NCBI GenBank assembly: GCA_021018995.1
Contig: CM037587.1
Location: 18,167,366-18,231,365, forward strand
From: Chloranthus sessilifolius
Taxonomy: Eukaryota > Streptophyta > Magnoliopsida > Chloranthales > Chloranthaceae
DNA length: 64,000 nt
Reading direction: 5' to 3'
Made by a program: the position numbers and the translations under genes
In this document: positions 21,010 through 31,934 of the stretch, piece by piece
Numbering within the stretch: position 1 is the stretch's first letter
Layout: every line of letters starts with the position of its first letter
The notes under the pieces: generated by a model
Seen by the model: only the letters and a program-made list of their open reading frames with translations
Told to the model about the DNA's origin: nothing
Database searches by the model: none

Positions 21010-23577
21010 TATGACAGCCCGGATTTTGACACCCTGAAACTCGTGCCATCAGCACAATCCTCTAGACCGGGCCCCAAAACTGTGCACGGAATATTAGTAT
21101 ATCAAGCAAAAATTAAATAATTAAAGCAAATAATCTCATAAAGAAGAAACAGTTAATATGCCCAACTGGCATATGCAAAAGACAGTTCTACTTTCATGCC
21201 ACTGCATGAACAAAGAATCGACCCGAACCATTGGTGATAAACAGATCACCCTAGATGGTTCGCCAAAAGAATAATTCAATTTAATTACATGTTTATCAAA
21301 AATAAAGGCTTGGCATACCAAGCCGTACAACTAGCTCTCAAAAACTACTCTCTGTCAAAGTACACAGCAGAGTCTCCTAGAAGAAGTCCTCGGGTGGAAG
21401 CTCCAACTCGTCTCCAAGCACGTAATCTGAATCACCCAGACCTACGTCTGCCGAAGCCTCTACAGCTGCTATCAATGGACCTGTGACGTGTAGTCTAAAG
21501 GGTGAGCTACATCCGAGCTCAATAGGGAACAAACACAATGAACATATAAGTTAAAACTCACATATATTCCATGATACTCTAAGCATGATGTATCTATGCT
21601 TTTTCTAGAAAAACAGTTTAAATCTGATGAATTGCATTCAAGTTTACTGGTAGTTAGCATGTATTATTTTACTGTTGATTTATTATGAATGGCACTGAAC
21701 AGGCCTAAAGCAAAACTTAGATCTTCAAGTTAGGTAATCCCCAAGCAATATAGTATCGAGCCCCGAAGAGATACCCTTCATCGTCATCTAATTAGACAGT
21801 TGTAAAAATATTTTCCCTGGGAATACGACCCAAGCCCCTTTCTCACTAGGCGGCGGGGTTAAATATCACACAACATCCCTGGGATGTACTTACGGTTACG
21901 GATAAACCTTCATACTGGTGTACGAATTCACCGCCGTACCGGTCACGGATATCCTGTCGCATCAGTCGTGGGTATCCCGCCACGTCGGTAGGGTATCCTA
22001 TCAAACCTCAAATAATAAAAATAACATGTGCTTTACATATAGTTGTTCACCGTGTAAGTGTGCTATCTTATATTAGTTAGGCCTCAACAGTAATTATTCA
22101 ATCATATATACATATACATCCCTGGGATGTATACATACCCAGATCACACCTGATGCCTTTATTACTTTCTCATCCCCTGGGGATGTCTCAATCTCATTAA
22201 AATACTTGTTCTTAATTTCTTGTATCACACCGATGCCTTTATCACATTCTTGGTGTCACACACGCACCCATTTTCACAAAGCTTTTCATAGTTAAAACAA
22301 TTCAAATATGATAATTATATCACTATATACATGCTCTTGAAATTAAAGTACATGTTCAAGGTGTTCCCTACCTCAAGTTTTTGATGGTCCAAGCATCAAG
22401 GTCCCACGCGGTTCCTTGTGCTCGCTTTCACACGTACCACCTATGGTACATCACAATACATGTAATACATCATTAAAGATGTAATGAAGAAGGTCCTGGA
22501 CCCTCCATGAATCTCAAAGAAAACTTAAAAAGTTAAGCAAAACTGTCAAAGTCGATTAATCGAAATACAATTCGATTAATCGATTCCCAAAATGGATTAA
22601 TCGAAACTCAAATCGATTAATCAATTCTCAAAATCGATTAATCGAGATTCAAATTCGATTAATCGATCCCAAATCGATTAATCGAAATCTCCAACATAAA
22701 GTAGTCGTTTCTTAAATCGAGTGGTCGAAATTCTGAAATCGATTAGTCGATCCCAAATCGATTAATTGAAATCCAAAATCGATTAATCAATTTCCAAACT
22801 CGATTAGTCGATTTCTCCAGGTCTCTTTTCTCCAGCCACTGGAGGTACCCAGTCGATTAATCGATTTCCAAATCGACTAATCGAAATCTAGATCGATTAA
22901 TCGAAATACAATTCGATTAATCGAAATTGGGCTTTCATGACTTTTCAACTTCTGGGCCAAAATCGATTAATCGAACTCTAATTTTGATTAATCGATTTGG
23001 CCAGATTCAGCCCCCTTTCGGGCTGTTCTTCCAAATCTTTATCCTTTCTCTCCTATGCCTTTAATCTATCCTTCTAAGCATATTTGACAGAATTTAATCA
23101 TTCACACTCAATGCATTACATTAATTTAAAACTCACCTTCAATCAATCCTTAAATTGATCAAGATCTAGGTTGGAATGGCTAGGGTTCCAACTTTTCGTT
23201 TCAATGATCCTAACGCGTTGAATCCTTCAATCAATGTTCCATCCTCTTCTTGATTTACATTAACCTCTAGCCCTCATAACTCCTCCTTACTTTTCTCTCT
23301 CTCTTCTTAACTCTCTCTTCAATAGCTCAAAACAAAAGGGAAATAGGGTTATTAAACCCTTATATTTGCTCTCCCGCTTATGTGTTAAACACATACACTA
23401 TAGATAGGTGTATGTGACTGTAACTTAGCACCATACTCTACACTTAGGTCACACTAATCTCACCTTAGTACATAACTTCATGAGTCCACTGTTTGACCAT
23501 CACTTGGTCAAACCCATGACCAGTCGGACACGAATCCCGAGGCCAAAGTTTAACACTTAATTTTTCAGGATATTACA
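21010..23577 (-). mobile_element. Solo LTR of family G inserted in element B 5' LTR
   Basis: The insert interrupts a sequence that is continuous in the other LTR of B (around 7,634). It is flanked by TATTC at 21,005-21,009 and 23,578-23,582. Its ends are TATGACAGCCCGG and CAGGATATTACA, near-inverted termini like those of LTRs opening TGTAATATCC. Orientation is taken as - because of a TATA-like AAATATAAGGG at 23,357-23,367 about 215 bp from that end. It has no internal region, so it is a solo LTR. A short open frame at 21,289-21,486 is shared with the fragment at 1-515. A dense palindrome array lies at 22,552-22,998. Confidence 0.9.
22552..22998. repeat. Array of about 18 TCGATTAATCGA palindromes in LTR G
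   Basis: About eighteen copies of the 12-bp perfect palindrome TCGATTAATCGA or one- or two-base variants (for example CGATTAGTCGA, CGAGTGGTCGA) occur in about 450 bp. They are joined by short spacers rich in AAATC or TTCCAAA, and spacing is irregular. It is not a CRISPR array: spacers are neither unique nor of constant length. Confidence 0.88.
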
Positions 23578-24400
23578 TATTCCCTCTTTTATACCCCTTC
23601 TAGAAGGCTCTCTCAGTTAGTTAGAGTTGGGGGAGAGCACGTGGGTCGGTTAGGGTTTCCCAGGGTACTTCTAAAAACTTCGTATCGGTCACTAGAGTGC
23701 CTCGGATTGCATGCAACAAGTCACCAACTTGTAGCGTGTGCACAGTAACTTTTCTGAGAAGTCCTTCAGTCAATTTTGATAGGTTCTTGAGGCTTTCGAC
23801 AGGTTTCAAACAGGCCTTCTGTTCCTTTCACTAGGATTCAGGATCCTTTCGATAGGTTCCAATAGGTTGGTATTGAAACTAAAGCTCCAACATCCACAAC
23901 CTTCATCTGGTGTGTTCGACAGGTTGGGGGATCCTTTCGATAGGTTGATTTCTACGCAATAAGTTTCGATAGGTTCTCTTCTGGCTCCTATTGATAGGTT
24001 TTCAAACTTTTCGATAGGTTCTATTCAAGCTCAGGCAACCATTCGATAGGATGCTCCCTTTTTGTTTCTGACTGCGCGATAGGTTCCGGATCCTATTAAA
24101 TTCTCCCATCCTCATGACTTCTTCCTTTTTTCAGCCTTCGGATCCTATTGACAAGTTCCAGTAACCTCTCGACAAGTTGTTTTCGGCCTGTTTTCACTCC
24201 TTTAAAGTTGCTTTGCTGTTACTGCATGCTCTAAGTGGGCCATTGTTGGGTCTGAACTGCACTGAGAGATGGATTTCTACACTATGACTGCCTTTTACTG
24301 CTATCTACAAGACATAATCAACAAGCATTTATTAGTCAACTCACAGGTCTATCATAGCTCATGTTAAGGGGTGAAAAGTGGTACTTTTCAGAGATTAACA

Positions 24401-24930
24401 CCTATCAAGATTAGAGTGAAATGATTCCATTCGCATTATGGGCCTATCGAATGTCGATCCGTATCGCTATAAGGGCAACACCATTTTTCCTTATGTATCG
24501 AACCGAGGCTGTGCTACCAGTTGAGGTCGAAGTACCCTCCTTCTATATCCTCATCGAGACCGATCTACCAGAAGCCGAGGGAGAGAGAGATCCCATTTCG
24601 AACAACTAAACCTCCTCAATGAGAAAATGCTCCTAGCCTTGTGTCACACACAAGCCTATTAGAGGAGGATCGCACGAGCGTACAATAAGCGTGTTCGCAT
24701 TCAAAATTTAAAAGTGGGTGAACCGTACTCAAGAAGATTTTCCTTTTTCTCCACGCCAATTCGAGAGGGAAATTCAAGTCCAACTGGGAAGGACCCTTTG
24801 TCATCCGAGAAGTACTCCCAGGGTACGCGCTTTGTCACGCCACCATGGATGGAGATAATTTTCTCGAGTCCATCAGTGCTTGATACGTGTGCCGATTCTA
24901 CTCCTAGTCTCTCGTGGCAAGGTAAGTATT
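24401..24930 (+). pseudogene. Element A integrase, C-terminal part (continuation after element B)
   Basis: Directly after the second CCTAT the integrase resumes: PFALWAYRMSIRIAIRATPF, LMYRTEAVLPVEVEVPS and ETDLPEAEGERD. A frameshifted C-terminal tail is recognisable (VRIQNLKVGE, then FKSNWEGPFVIREVLPG). It completes the frame begun at 5,920 and proves that B landed in an integrase gene. Stops and frameshifts are present. Confidence 0.85.
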
Positions 24931-25637
24931 GATAGGATGGATGCGCGACTGCTTGAGGACTCTATAAAAGAGGTTATCATTTCAGAGCCAAGTAGCTAAA
25001 AAAAGTCCTTGAATGCTCATACTAACCCATTAAATCCAATGTCCTTTCCTTCATTAACTCTCCCAGAAAAAGAAAAATGTGTATATACCAAACAAAAAAA
25101 CTGAGAAAAAAGTTACCATCAAAATCTAAAAAAAATTAAAAAAGTAAAAATCCCAAAAGAGAATGACTGAAAAGAAAAAAAAAAAAAAATGTAGAAAAGG
25201 AAAAATCATGGGGCATGTATAGTAGAAGTCCCGCATGGAAGAAGTGTATTACGGAAACTGGAATCCAATAAGGAAAAATCTTTTGAAATCCGAGAGTACC
25301 CTCAAAATTCCTAACCTATCCCATGACCACGATACATTCCTGAAGAAAACCCTCTTTAAGGCCTACAAGCAGTTATGGTATTCATTGAGTTAGCACGAAC
25401 CAAGCTGAGGGATAAAAAGGAACTCCATCCAGTCGGCTATGACGGAATCAATGTCCATATTGTGGTTTTTGAAAAAATGAATAAAAAGAAAAGAAAATGA
25501 AAAAAAATAAAATAATATATATATATACAGGCTTAAAGCAAAAAGCACGTGGTAAAAACTCGAAAGGATGTCTCGGGTAAAAAGAGTGACCTTGTGTAAA
25601 CCAGGTGAAAACCTGAAAAAGCACCTAGGGTAAAAGT
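24931..25637 (+). other. Element A 3' non-coding spacer, first part
   Basis: A-rich tracts and the phrases ACGTGGTAAAAACTCGAAAG, TGTAAACCAGGTGAAAACC and GGGTAAAAG are typical of the spacer after integrase in Tat elements. No coding frame. It is interrupted at 25,638 by an LTR of family C and continues at 29,307. Confidence 0.65.
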
Positions 25638-25839
25638 TGATCAGTCACATAATTTATCATTTTATCACCCTTAACTTAGTGATGCTAGGACTTAGTTTGC
25701 TACTAATAAGTTGATGATGTACAGATATTAAGGAAAAATAGCAAAATAGAGCTAAAGTGTTAATCTTTGTCAAAATGAACTCAAAAAACAGTTAAAAGAC
25801 GATTGGGCATAAAAGATAAATCTTCGCCTAAAAAGAAAT

Positions 25840-26050
25840 GAAGAATCGTATTTTACGATTGTGCGAAACAATATACTGAGAAGAGAGAAATCATCATTTA
25901 TGATTCTCTATATAAAAGGCGTATTAAGAAAAGACAATACATGAGAAAGTGAAGAATCGTTAGCTAGAAGCCTACTGAAAGTAGAAAATCGTGATTTACG
26001 AGTTTCCAGAAAGAATAGAAAGAAGAAATCATAATTTACAATTTCTCAAA
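25840..26050 (+). repeat. Palindromic AATCGT/ACGATT words in U3 of LTR C
   Basis: The clearest copy is AATCGTA-TTT-TACGATT at 25,844-25,860. Degenerate copies follow near 25,890, 25,955, 25,988 and 26,030. Copy C' carries at least seven related words between 35,000 and 35,310. They lie 290-500 bp upstream of the TATA box. Confidence 0.65.
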
Positions 26051-26334
26051 ACTAGAAGCTTTCCACTGCTGCTGAATGAGAGAAGATACACCGCCATGCA
26101 TATTTTTAGAAGTCTTCTATAATTAGAAGTCTGACCAACCATGGATTTGAGAGATTGACGAAGAAGACTCTTAAAAGGACTCTGTTACTAAAAATTAGAG
26201 AACACTCTAGAAGCATATCAACTATTCGAAGCAAGGAAGAATAAAAATAGGAATTAGAGTTATATTAGGATACTTTTATTTTTAGTAGTTTCTTTTATTA
26301 AGATTAGAACTTTGTAAACCGACCCCTTGTGATC

Positions 26335-26343
26335 TATAAATAA
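26335..26343 (+). promoter_or_regulatory. TATA box of LTR C
   Basis: TATAAATAA in the context GATCTATAAATAAGAGGG. The inverted copy keeps the same box at 34,701-34,709 (- strand). Transcription would begin roughly 30 bp downstream, making everything from about 26,370 part of the RNA leader. Confidence 0.65.
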
Positions 26344-26464
26344 GAGGGTTTGGTATAGGAATAAGCATCAAAGAATTTCAGCATCAATTGATGTCTGAGG
26401 TTAGATTTTCTTCCGATCAGTAGTGTAAAATAGTTAGAATATATTAGATATCTAAGGTTTCTCA

Positions 26465-26920
26465 AGAGCAATTGATGACTACAATTGAATGCTAAAGATT
26501 ATAGTAGATATCTGTAGTTTCTCAGGAGCAATTGACGACTGCAGATTATAGTAGATATCTGTAGTTTCTCAGGAGCAATTGACGACTGCAGTTGAGGGGT
26601 GAACGATATATTTTACTTTACTTTTTAATTTAGATTTTATTTATATAATTTACAGCTTTGTAAACATCTCCATGTTTTAATTGGAATTGAAGACTCATGT
26701 TAGAATTTGCAGATTAGTGTAACAGTTTTTACTTTTCCATCTTCAGTTTTTTAAGGTTTGATTGACGCCCAAATTTTAAAAGGTTGTTGATTAGATTAAA
26801 TCTGTATTGATAGGATTTTAGTATTGATTGACGACCAATGCTAGGAAGCTTGATATATAGTGTAACGGTACTGTTTAATTTTATAAATATACGATAGCTG
26901 AAGATTGTAATTGACGACCA
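26465..26920 (+). other. Chain of hairpins with ATTGACGAC-type loops in LTR C leader
   Basis: The word ATTGACGAC or a close variant occurs seven times (near 26,471, 26,530, 26,578, 26,682, 26,761, 26,827 and 26,910). Several copies sit in the loop of an inverted repeat: TTTTAAGGTTTG with CAAATTTTAAAA around 26,761 (12 pairs, two G-U), TAGTATTG with CAATGCTA around 26,827, and AGATTGT with ATAATCT around 26,910. The stems differ from one another while the loops do not. Confidence 0.6.
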
Positions 26921-27159
26921 TAATCTGAAGGAGGATTTAGGATTTATTTTCTGCAAAGTAGTTTAAGAAACCAATTCTTTATTCATATTTCTCAAGTAGT
27001 TTAGGACCTTGAAGATAAATATAAATTTCTGAAAGATTAACAATAATATTGCCAAACATCCTCGTGGGAATGATCCTATACTAGCTCTACAAATTCCATT
27101 GTGCGATTGCAAGAGGTTAAGACTTAATTTAAGATATAATAAACAGCGAATCAAGTTTT

Positions 27160-27178
27160 TGGCGCCGTTGCCGGGGAT
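27160..27178 (+). other. Primer binding site of element C (tRNA-Asp type)
   Basis: TGGCGCCGTTGCCGGGGAT, 14 bases after the LTR end. This is the Athila-type PBS and fixes both the orientation of element C and the LTR boundary. Confidence 0.88.
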
Positions 27179-27779
27179 TGTTGTGCCAATCGCTAGTTTT
27201 TAGGAAACAAGTATTTATCTTTCTCTTTTTATAGTTCTTTATATTTTTATTTTTATTTGATCTCTTCTTAAACTTTTGCAGGTTTATTCGGAGTCGACGA
27301 ATTATGGTTCCAATTTCTATTGGCCACAGATATTAGAGGCTCAAAATTGTCTTCTCTACCTATTTTTAAAAATAAAAATAAAATAAAACAAAAAAAAAAG
27401 AGAATTTGGCATAAAATCATGATCTTTTCCTAATTGGGGCAGTTTTGGGCGCGTGCCGATAATTTGGCTATAACTTTGGCTACGGGTGTTGGAATCGCAC
27501 AAATGACCCCAAAATTCACTGATTACCCTTCCAAATTCTCCTTTTTAATTATTTCTTTCCTTTTTTGGTAATATTTCCTTTAGTGTTTAGGAGGTGATTC
27601 TGAACCCGATTTGGGCCATATTTTTTATAGAATATTTCTTTTATTATATATTTTATTTTGGCATGTTTATTAGAATTTGCTATTTTTTGCAAAATTATAA
27701 TAATAAAGATTTTTAACTAAAAAATAAATAAATAAATTTGGTTTATGCACCTCACTCATTCCAAATCTATAAATATTTT

Positions 27780-28660
27780 GAGGGTTTAATTGCCCGGTAG
27801 CCCCAGTATACCCGAAGATGATAGACTAGGAATGGGCGTATGCATTCCAGCAGATTGACTACGGTAACACGTATAACTCACAGCGGAGTAACCATCCTTA
27901 TTTTAATTATGCCTCTACTGGTGGCCAACAACAGGGACCATCTATTGTTGAGCCAATCAGCCAAATGAGCAGCAACAGTTCTGTCCTCCAAGTAGCGGAT
28001 TTGATGATACAATTGTTGAAATCCTTAGGGATTTACAACAACAGTGGTATCAACGTTCCAAGGATTTATCCCATCTCGCTCAATTCTCTCAATTTTTACA
28101 TTCGCACATATAATCCATATGAAACTAGAAGTCGAAGTTGGGCAGATAGCTACGGAATTAGCGAAATGAGAGGACAACCAATTACAGTTACGACCACTAA
28201 GTAACCCAGGAGGACAAGTTTTTCTGGGAGATACATTAACTCCCACAAAAAAGATCCAAGTTGTTCAATCTTTATGAAGTGGTAAGACTGTTGACAACAA
28301 GGTGGAGATGCCCACGTTAGTAGTCATCCCCGAGACCAAGGATGCTGAGCCTGAAATTAAAGAGGATGTTTTCCCACCAGAAAAACTAAAAACAATAAAA
28401 ATTGAAAATAGATCCCAAAAAGATAATAAAGATAGTGTGTTGAATATTGTGACCAAAGTACCATATATACCGAGGTTACCATTTTCTAATGCTTTCGGCG
28501 TACCGTCACCATTTTATAAAAACCCAAAAAAATTAGAGGAGAGCACATATTTTATTCATGTCTCCCCTCTTAATTCTCAAACGAGGATATGGAACCTTGG
28601 AATTTTTCTTTCCAGCCAAAGAAGGGCCAATGATCACTATATCACTGGCAGACCCTGAGT
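27780..28660 (+). pseudogene. Element C gag remnant (C-terminal part)
   Basis: The stretch has Asn/Gln-rich gag-like coding and then SGKTVDNKVEMPTLVVIPET if one stop is read through, followed by EPEIKEDVFPPEKLKTIKIE and VPYIPRLPFSNAFGVPSPFY. These are the blocks found between gag and protease in Athila-like polyproteins, parallel to 17,856-18,338 in element B. The N-terminal gag core, protease and the rest of pol are missing. 27,179-27,779 is leader with no coding signal. Confidence 0.7.
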
Positions 28661-28849
28661 ATGTCTGATATACTCATGAGCACCGTCAAGCTACCGACTC
28701 ATCCGTAGTAAAATCCTATAAATATGTAAATTAAGTCTTTTATTTTGCTTTAGTTAGAAATTTTTTCCAAGAAGTATGTTACGATTTAAATCATGGTAAA
28801 ATACAATCGATCATAAGATACTTCCTGCTGTATAATATTATGTTCTCAA

Positions 28850-29306
28850 GTAACTTGTAAACATCTCCAAGTTTTATTTTGAATTGACGACTCAGGTTAA
28901 ATTTTGCTGATTAGTGTAACGATTTTTACTTTTCCATCTTTAGTTTTTTAAGGTTTGATTGATGCCCAGATTTTAGAAAGTTGCTAATTAGATTAAATCT
29001 GTATTAATAGGATTTTAGTATTGATTGACGACCAATGCTAGGAAACTTGATATATAGTGTAATGGTACAGTTTAATTTTATAAATATCTAATAGCTGAAG
29101 ATTGTGTTTGACGACCATAATCTGAAGAAGGAGGATTTAGGATTTATTTTCTGCAAAGTAGTTTAAGAAACTAATTCTTATTCATATTTCTCAAGTAGTT
29201 TGGGACCTTAAAGATAAATATAAATTTATGAAAGATTAACAATAATATTGCCAAACATCCTAGTGAGAATGATCCTATATTAGCTCTACAATTTCCATTG
29301 TGCACA
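28850..29306 (+). repeat. Truncated second LTR of element C
   Basis: Matches about 26,650-27,105 of the first LTR and ends at CCATTGTGCA, short of the LTR terminus. The first 1 kb of the LTR is also missing. 28,661-28,849 is unrecognised sequence between the gag remnant and this piece. Because both edges are cut, element C has no target duplication and was rearranged after insertion. Confidence 0.8.
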
Positions 29307-30060
29307 TACCCACGGACGTAGTGGAAGCCCGAAAGGGCGCTACGGGTAAAAAAGAGGGCGATGACGAGCGCGAAAACCCATTTTGGGCGCTGTGAGTAAA
29401 AAAGGTTAAAAGAAAAAGAGAAAAAAAGAAAGAAGAGAAAATCAGTTACTCCCTTGGTTACATTTCTGAGTTATCTGGTTGCCAACCAGGCCACTCATGT
29501 TAGTTCAAATCAGTTCTTGATCAGGTAGATCTTTAGACAACACCATCAAACACATGACCCGAGGTAAGGATAAAACGTTGATTCAATCCAAATGGATGGA
29601 TGTTTTGACCTTGGTAAAGATCCTGAACCTCACTCAAGTCTGACCACGTGAACGGGTTCAACTATGCTCAAAATGGGACCCATCACCTCGTCTCATTGTT
29701 AAGATATCCAAAAAGAAGATAATACTTATATAAGATAATAAATTTCCCTTTCTCATTTTCATGTCCATATTTTGCTTGTGCCACATCTCAAAAAGATAAT
29801 CAGTTTGACACCCTATTTCTCCCTCTACAAGTTTGAAATGAGAAGCAATAAAAACATCAAACAAGAAGAAGATAATACTTATATAAAATAATAAATTTTC
29901 CTTTCCTATTTTCATGCCCATATTTTGCTTTCACCACATCTTAAAAAGATAATCGGTGTGACACCATGTTTCCCCCTTTATAAATTTGAAAAAGAAACAA
30001 AAACATCAAATATATATAGATATACCAAAAAGATATCTGTAAGGTGTTCTTATGCCCCTT
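29307..30060 (+). repeat. Element A 3' spacer, second part, with a 153-bp tandem duplication
   Basis: The phrases GAAGCCCGAAAGGGCG, GGGTAAAAAAGAGGGCG and TTTTGGGCGCTGTGAG continue the Tat spacer interrupted at 25,637. Two diverged copies of a 153-bp unit follow, starting at 29,713 and 29,866, both opening AAGAAGATAATACTTATATA. No coding frame is credible; the 87-residue frame here is a by-product of the duplication. Confidence 0.65.
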
Positions 30061-30199
30061 CCTATGCTGTTTGATCTATGAAAAAAGTATGTGCAGGACC
30101 AGGTCAACGACCCAACTCATGCTTTAAGATACAGATCTGTGCATGAAAAGCATCCTCACGAGCATTCTGGTTAGTCATCCACCGACTATGGAGACCCCT

Positions 30200-31460
30200 A
30201 CATCACTTCCGGGAAGCATTAGTAGCACCAAGAGCATCACTCAAAGCCCCTTCTAGGAGAAGGACCTCACAATCTATAACTTTGACTTTTATTTCGATAG
30301 CATTAGTTCTACCTTGTTCTTTCTCTAAACGCTCGTGCAGGACCCGCTTCTCATCTACCAGCAACTCAATCCGAGTCCGAAGTGCCAACTCTTTCCTCAA
30401 CCAAGGTCCCTCTGAATCGTTGCTCTCTACCTGATCCAATCAACGAGCAGAAGGCCTCTCAGATAGTAGCCAAGCCTCATACTCTAGAGAAGTCAAAAGG
30501 AAGGTCCCTTGATCTAGATCAAACATATGTGTCGACTAATGCATTTCCCAAAGAGCGGCTATCCTATCAAAGTCCCTGGAAGACCATCGAGAGCAAATCA
30601 AACCACACAGGGGAGGTCTCGCCACACAAGGCACATGCTAAGTATAGCTGAATTGGCATAGCACTCGAGATGGGAAGTAATGAGTACTGCCAGTCAAACC
30701 TAGAAGGGTGATACCCTCATAATCTCTAGATTGAACTATCGGGAAGGTACCGTCAAGCTATGGATGCTTCCATATCAGCTCAGCCTCAGTCAGCCAAAGA
30801 CGCATCTTGTGTGGATTCACCTGAGGCAACTTGGAGCATCAGCCTAAAAAGCAACTAGCTACCTCTTTCCGGACCACATAAAAGTGGGGCATGGATCTCA
30901 AATAGCAAGATGCCCCCCAAGCCAGACCTGAAGAAGAGCAGGGCATCCCCTGAAGCACTCCACCTTGCCCGAGGCAAAGGCATCAAGACCACAGTAAAGC
31001 TCATCCAGCACAAAATGCATCACAGATCTACTCCTTTCAAGCTCCGCCAGTACGTCGCAGAGTACAAGGGAGAAACTCTCTCCCCCCGTGTAAAAGAGGA
31101 CCTCCGATAGAAGGCAAAGGGTAAAAGCGTTCATGCTATGAATATTTCTGATCGGTAATTTTTGCAAACTTTCATTGCCGAAAAGTTATCTTAGGAATTT
31201 ATCGAACACCTGGTGAGCCCGCCATCAAAGCTCTTCTCATACTCTCTTTTCTTCAGGCTCAAAGTTGCGTGGACAGTCTTGGCATAACCCGGTTTTGGTA
31301 CCACCTTAGTGAGACCGCGATGTAACCTCAAACCCGACAAAACAGGGAGTTGTTTAAGTGTCAGAGTCAGCTCATGGGTCCCAAAGCATAAGACATGGGT
31401 TTTCACATCCCAATGAGAAACCGTTGCATGGATAAGATCCCAAAGCAAGGGAACAACAAG
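30200..31460 (-). pseudogene. PMD-like frame with coiled-coil tail, antisense to element A
   Basis: On the - strand the frame opens with HWDVKTHVLCFGTHELTLTL and QLPVLSGLRLHRG, the start of a plant-mobile-domain-type fold (a Phe-Gly strand, then Leu-rich helix). Frameshifted continuations include LPQVNPHKMRLWLTEAELIW, GITLLGLTG and a Tyr/Phe-Pro-Ser-Arg-Val-Leu box near 30,660. The end is a coiled coil (KELALRTRIELLVDEKRVL) near 30,200-30,440. Such frames are known as retrotransposon passengers. Many stops and frame changes make this a relic. The two short + strand frames here are shadows. Confidence 0.5.
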
Positions 31461-31831
31461 GAAAGAGGAGAGACGAGCAAGCCCGAGTCAATCTAAGCCC
31501 ACGAGCTCGCTCTCATTCAAACTATCAAGCCAATATTACAAAAAGTTGGGCCCTACACCCAAGGAGGGAAGTACAAAAATCCCGGCCCCCCCGGAGGGGC
31601 AGGGTCGTGAAGCGCGTCCATTGTCATACAAAGCCATTTAAAGAATCACAATTCGATGTAGGACAATAGACCAACCCTCGGGAAGAAAAGATAAAAAAAT
31701 TAGAGCAAAATTCAAAACCCAACTTAAAATAAAGAAAAAAGTGTGCATTCTCGGGCCTTATAGGCCCACCACTATCCGAAAAATACTTAGCTAATATAAT
31801 ATACACACTAGATAAAAAATACCCAGAAAAT

Positions 31832-31934
31832 GTCTAGCGTGTATATTATACACGCTAGACCAAAAATGTCTAGAAAATGCATGCATACCAAAAAATGCCC
31901 AGAAAATTCCTAGCGTGTATAATATACACGCTAG
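31832..31934. repeat. Two large palindromes in a 76-bp tandem repeat
   Basis: 31,832-31,860 is a palindrome with 14-bp perfect arms (GTCTAGCGTGTATA and complement, one base between). 31,910-31,934 is a second with 12-bp perfect arms of the same core and the opposite central base. They lie 76 bp apart in a tandemly repeated context containing CCCAGAAAAT. A partial third copy lies near 31,800. The surrounding stretch (31,461-32,400) has no other feature I can support. Confidence 0.85.

Larger units (their letters stand above)
6561..24400 (-). mobile_element. Element B: Athila-like Ty3/gypsy retrotransposon inserted in element A integrase
   Basis: Two long terminal repeats (6,561-8,462 and 20,000-24,400) bracket a - strand internal region with PBS, gag, protease, RT, RNase H, integrase, a post-pol ORF and PPT. 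The 5-bp duplication CCTAT sits at 6,556-6,560 and 24,401-24,405, and the host frame (element A integrase) continues on both sides. The ends are TG and CA on each LTR. The gag style, DLGAS protease, FMDD RT, tRNA-Asp-type PBS and extra ORF after integrase fit the Athila lineage. A solo LTR of family G interrupts the 5' LTR. Coding frames are broken, so B is not autonomous now. Confidence 0.92.
20000..24400 (-). repeat. Element B 5' LTR, interrupted by a solo LTR
   Basis: Without the 2,568-bp insert and its duplicated 5 bp, this LTR is about 1,828 bp, against 1,902 bp for its partner; an approximately 100-bp deletion and a roughly 27-bp insertion account for the difference. It begins at the PBS side with GTTGGCTTC after T20000 and ends GATTAACA at 24,400, followed by the target duplication CCTAT. 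The two LTRs differ by many substitutions, so B is not a young insertion. Confidence 0.92.
25638..27145 (+). repeat. Family C LTR (5' LTR of broken element C)
   Basis: 1,508 bp opening TGATCAGTCACATAA and ending ATAATAAACA, followed after 14 bp by a tRNA-Asp-type PBS. It matches the inverted copy at 33,934-35,521 over its length, and its distal part matches 28,850-29,306. It contains a TATAAATAA box (26,335-26,343), palindromic AATCGTA-TTT-TACGATT words upstream, and hairpins with ATTGACGAC loops downstream. A 47-bp tandem duplication covers 26,497-26,590. Confidence 0.88.

Noticed and set aside
21289..21486. Frame conserved between the two LTR G copies (KGLAYQAVQ and QARNLNHPDLRLPK)
   Set aside because: Similarity holds at DNA level across the LTR, and reading-frame conservation is not better than expected for related LTR copies. 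It lacks a domain I recognise.
22552..22998. CRISPR-like repeat array of TCGATTAATCGA
   Set aside because: Spacers are short, irregular and similar to each other, the repeat is only 12 bp, and the context is a plant LTR with target duplications.
30382..31110. Two + strand frames (89 and 66 codons)
   Set aside because: They overlap the - strand PMD relic and have no features of their own.
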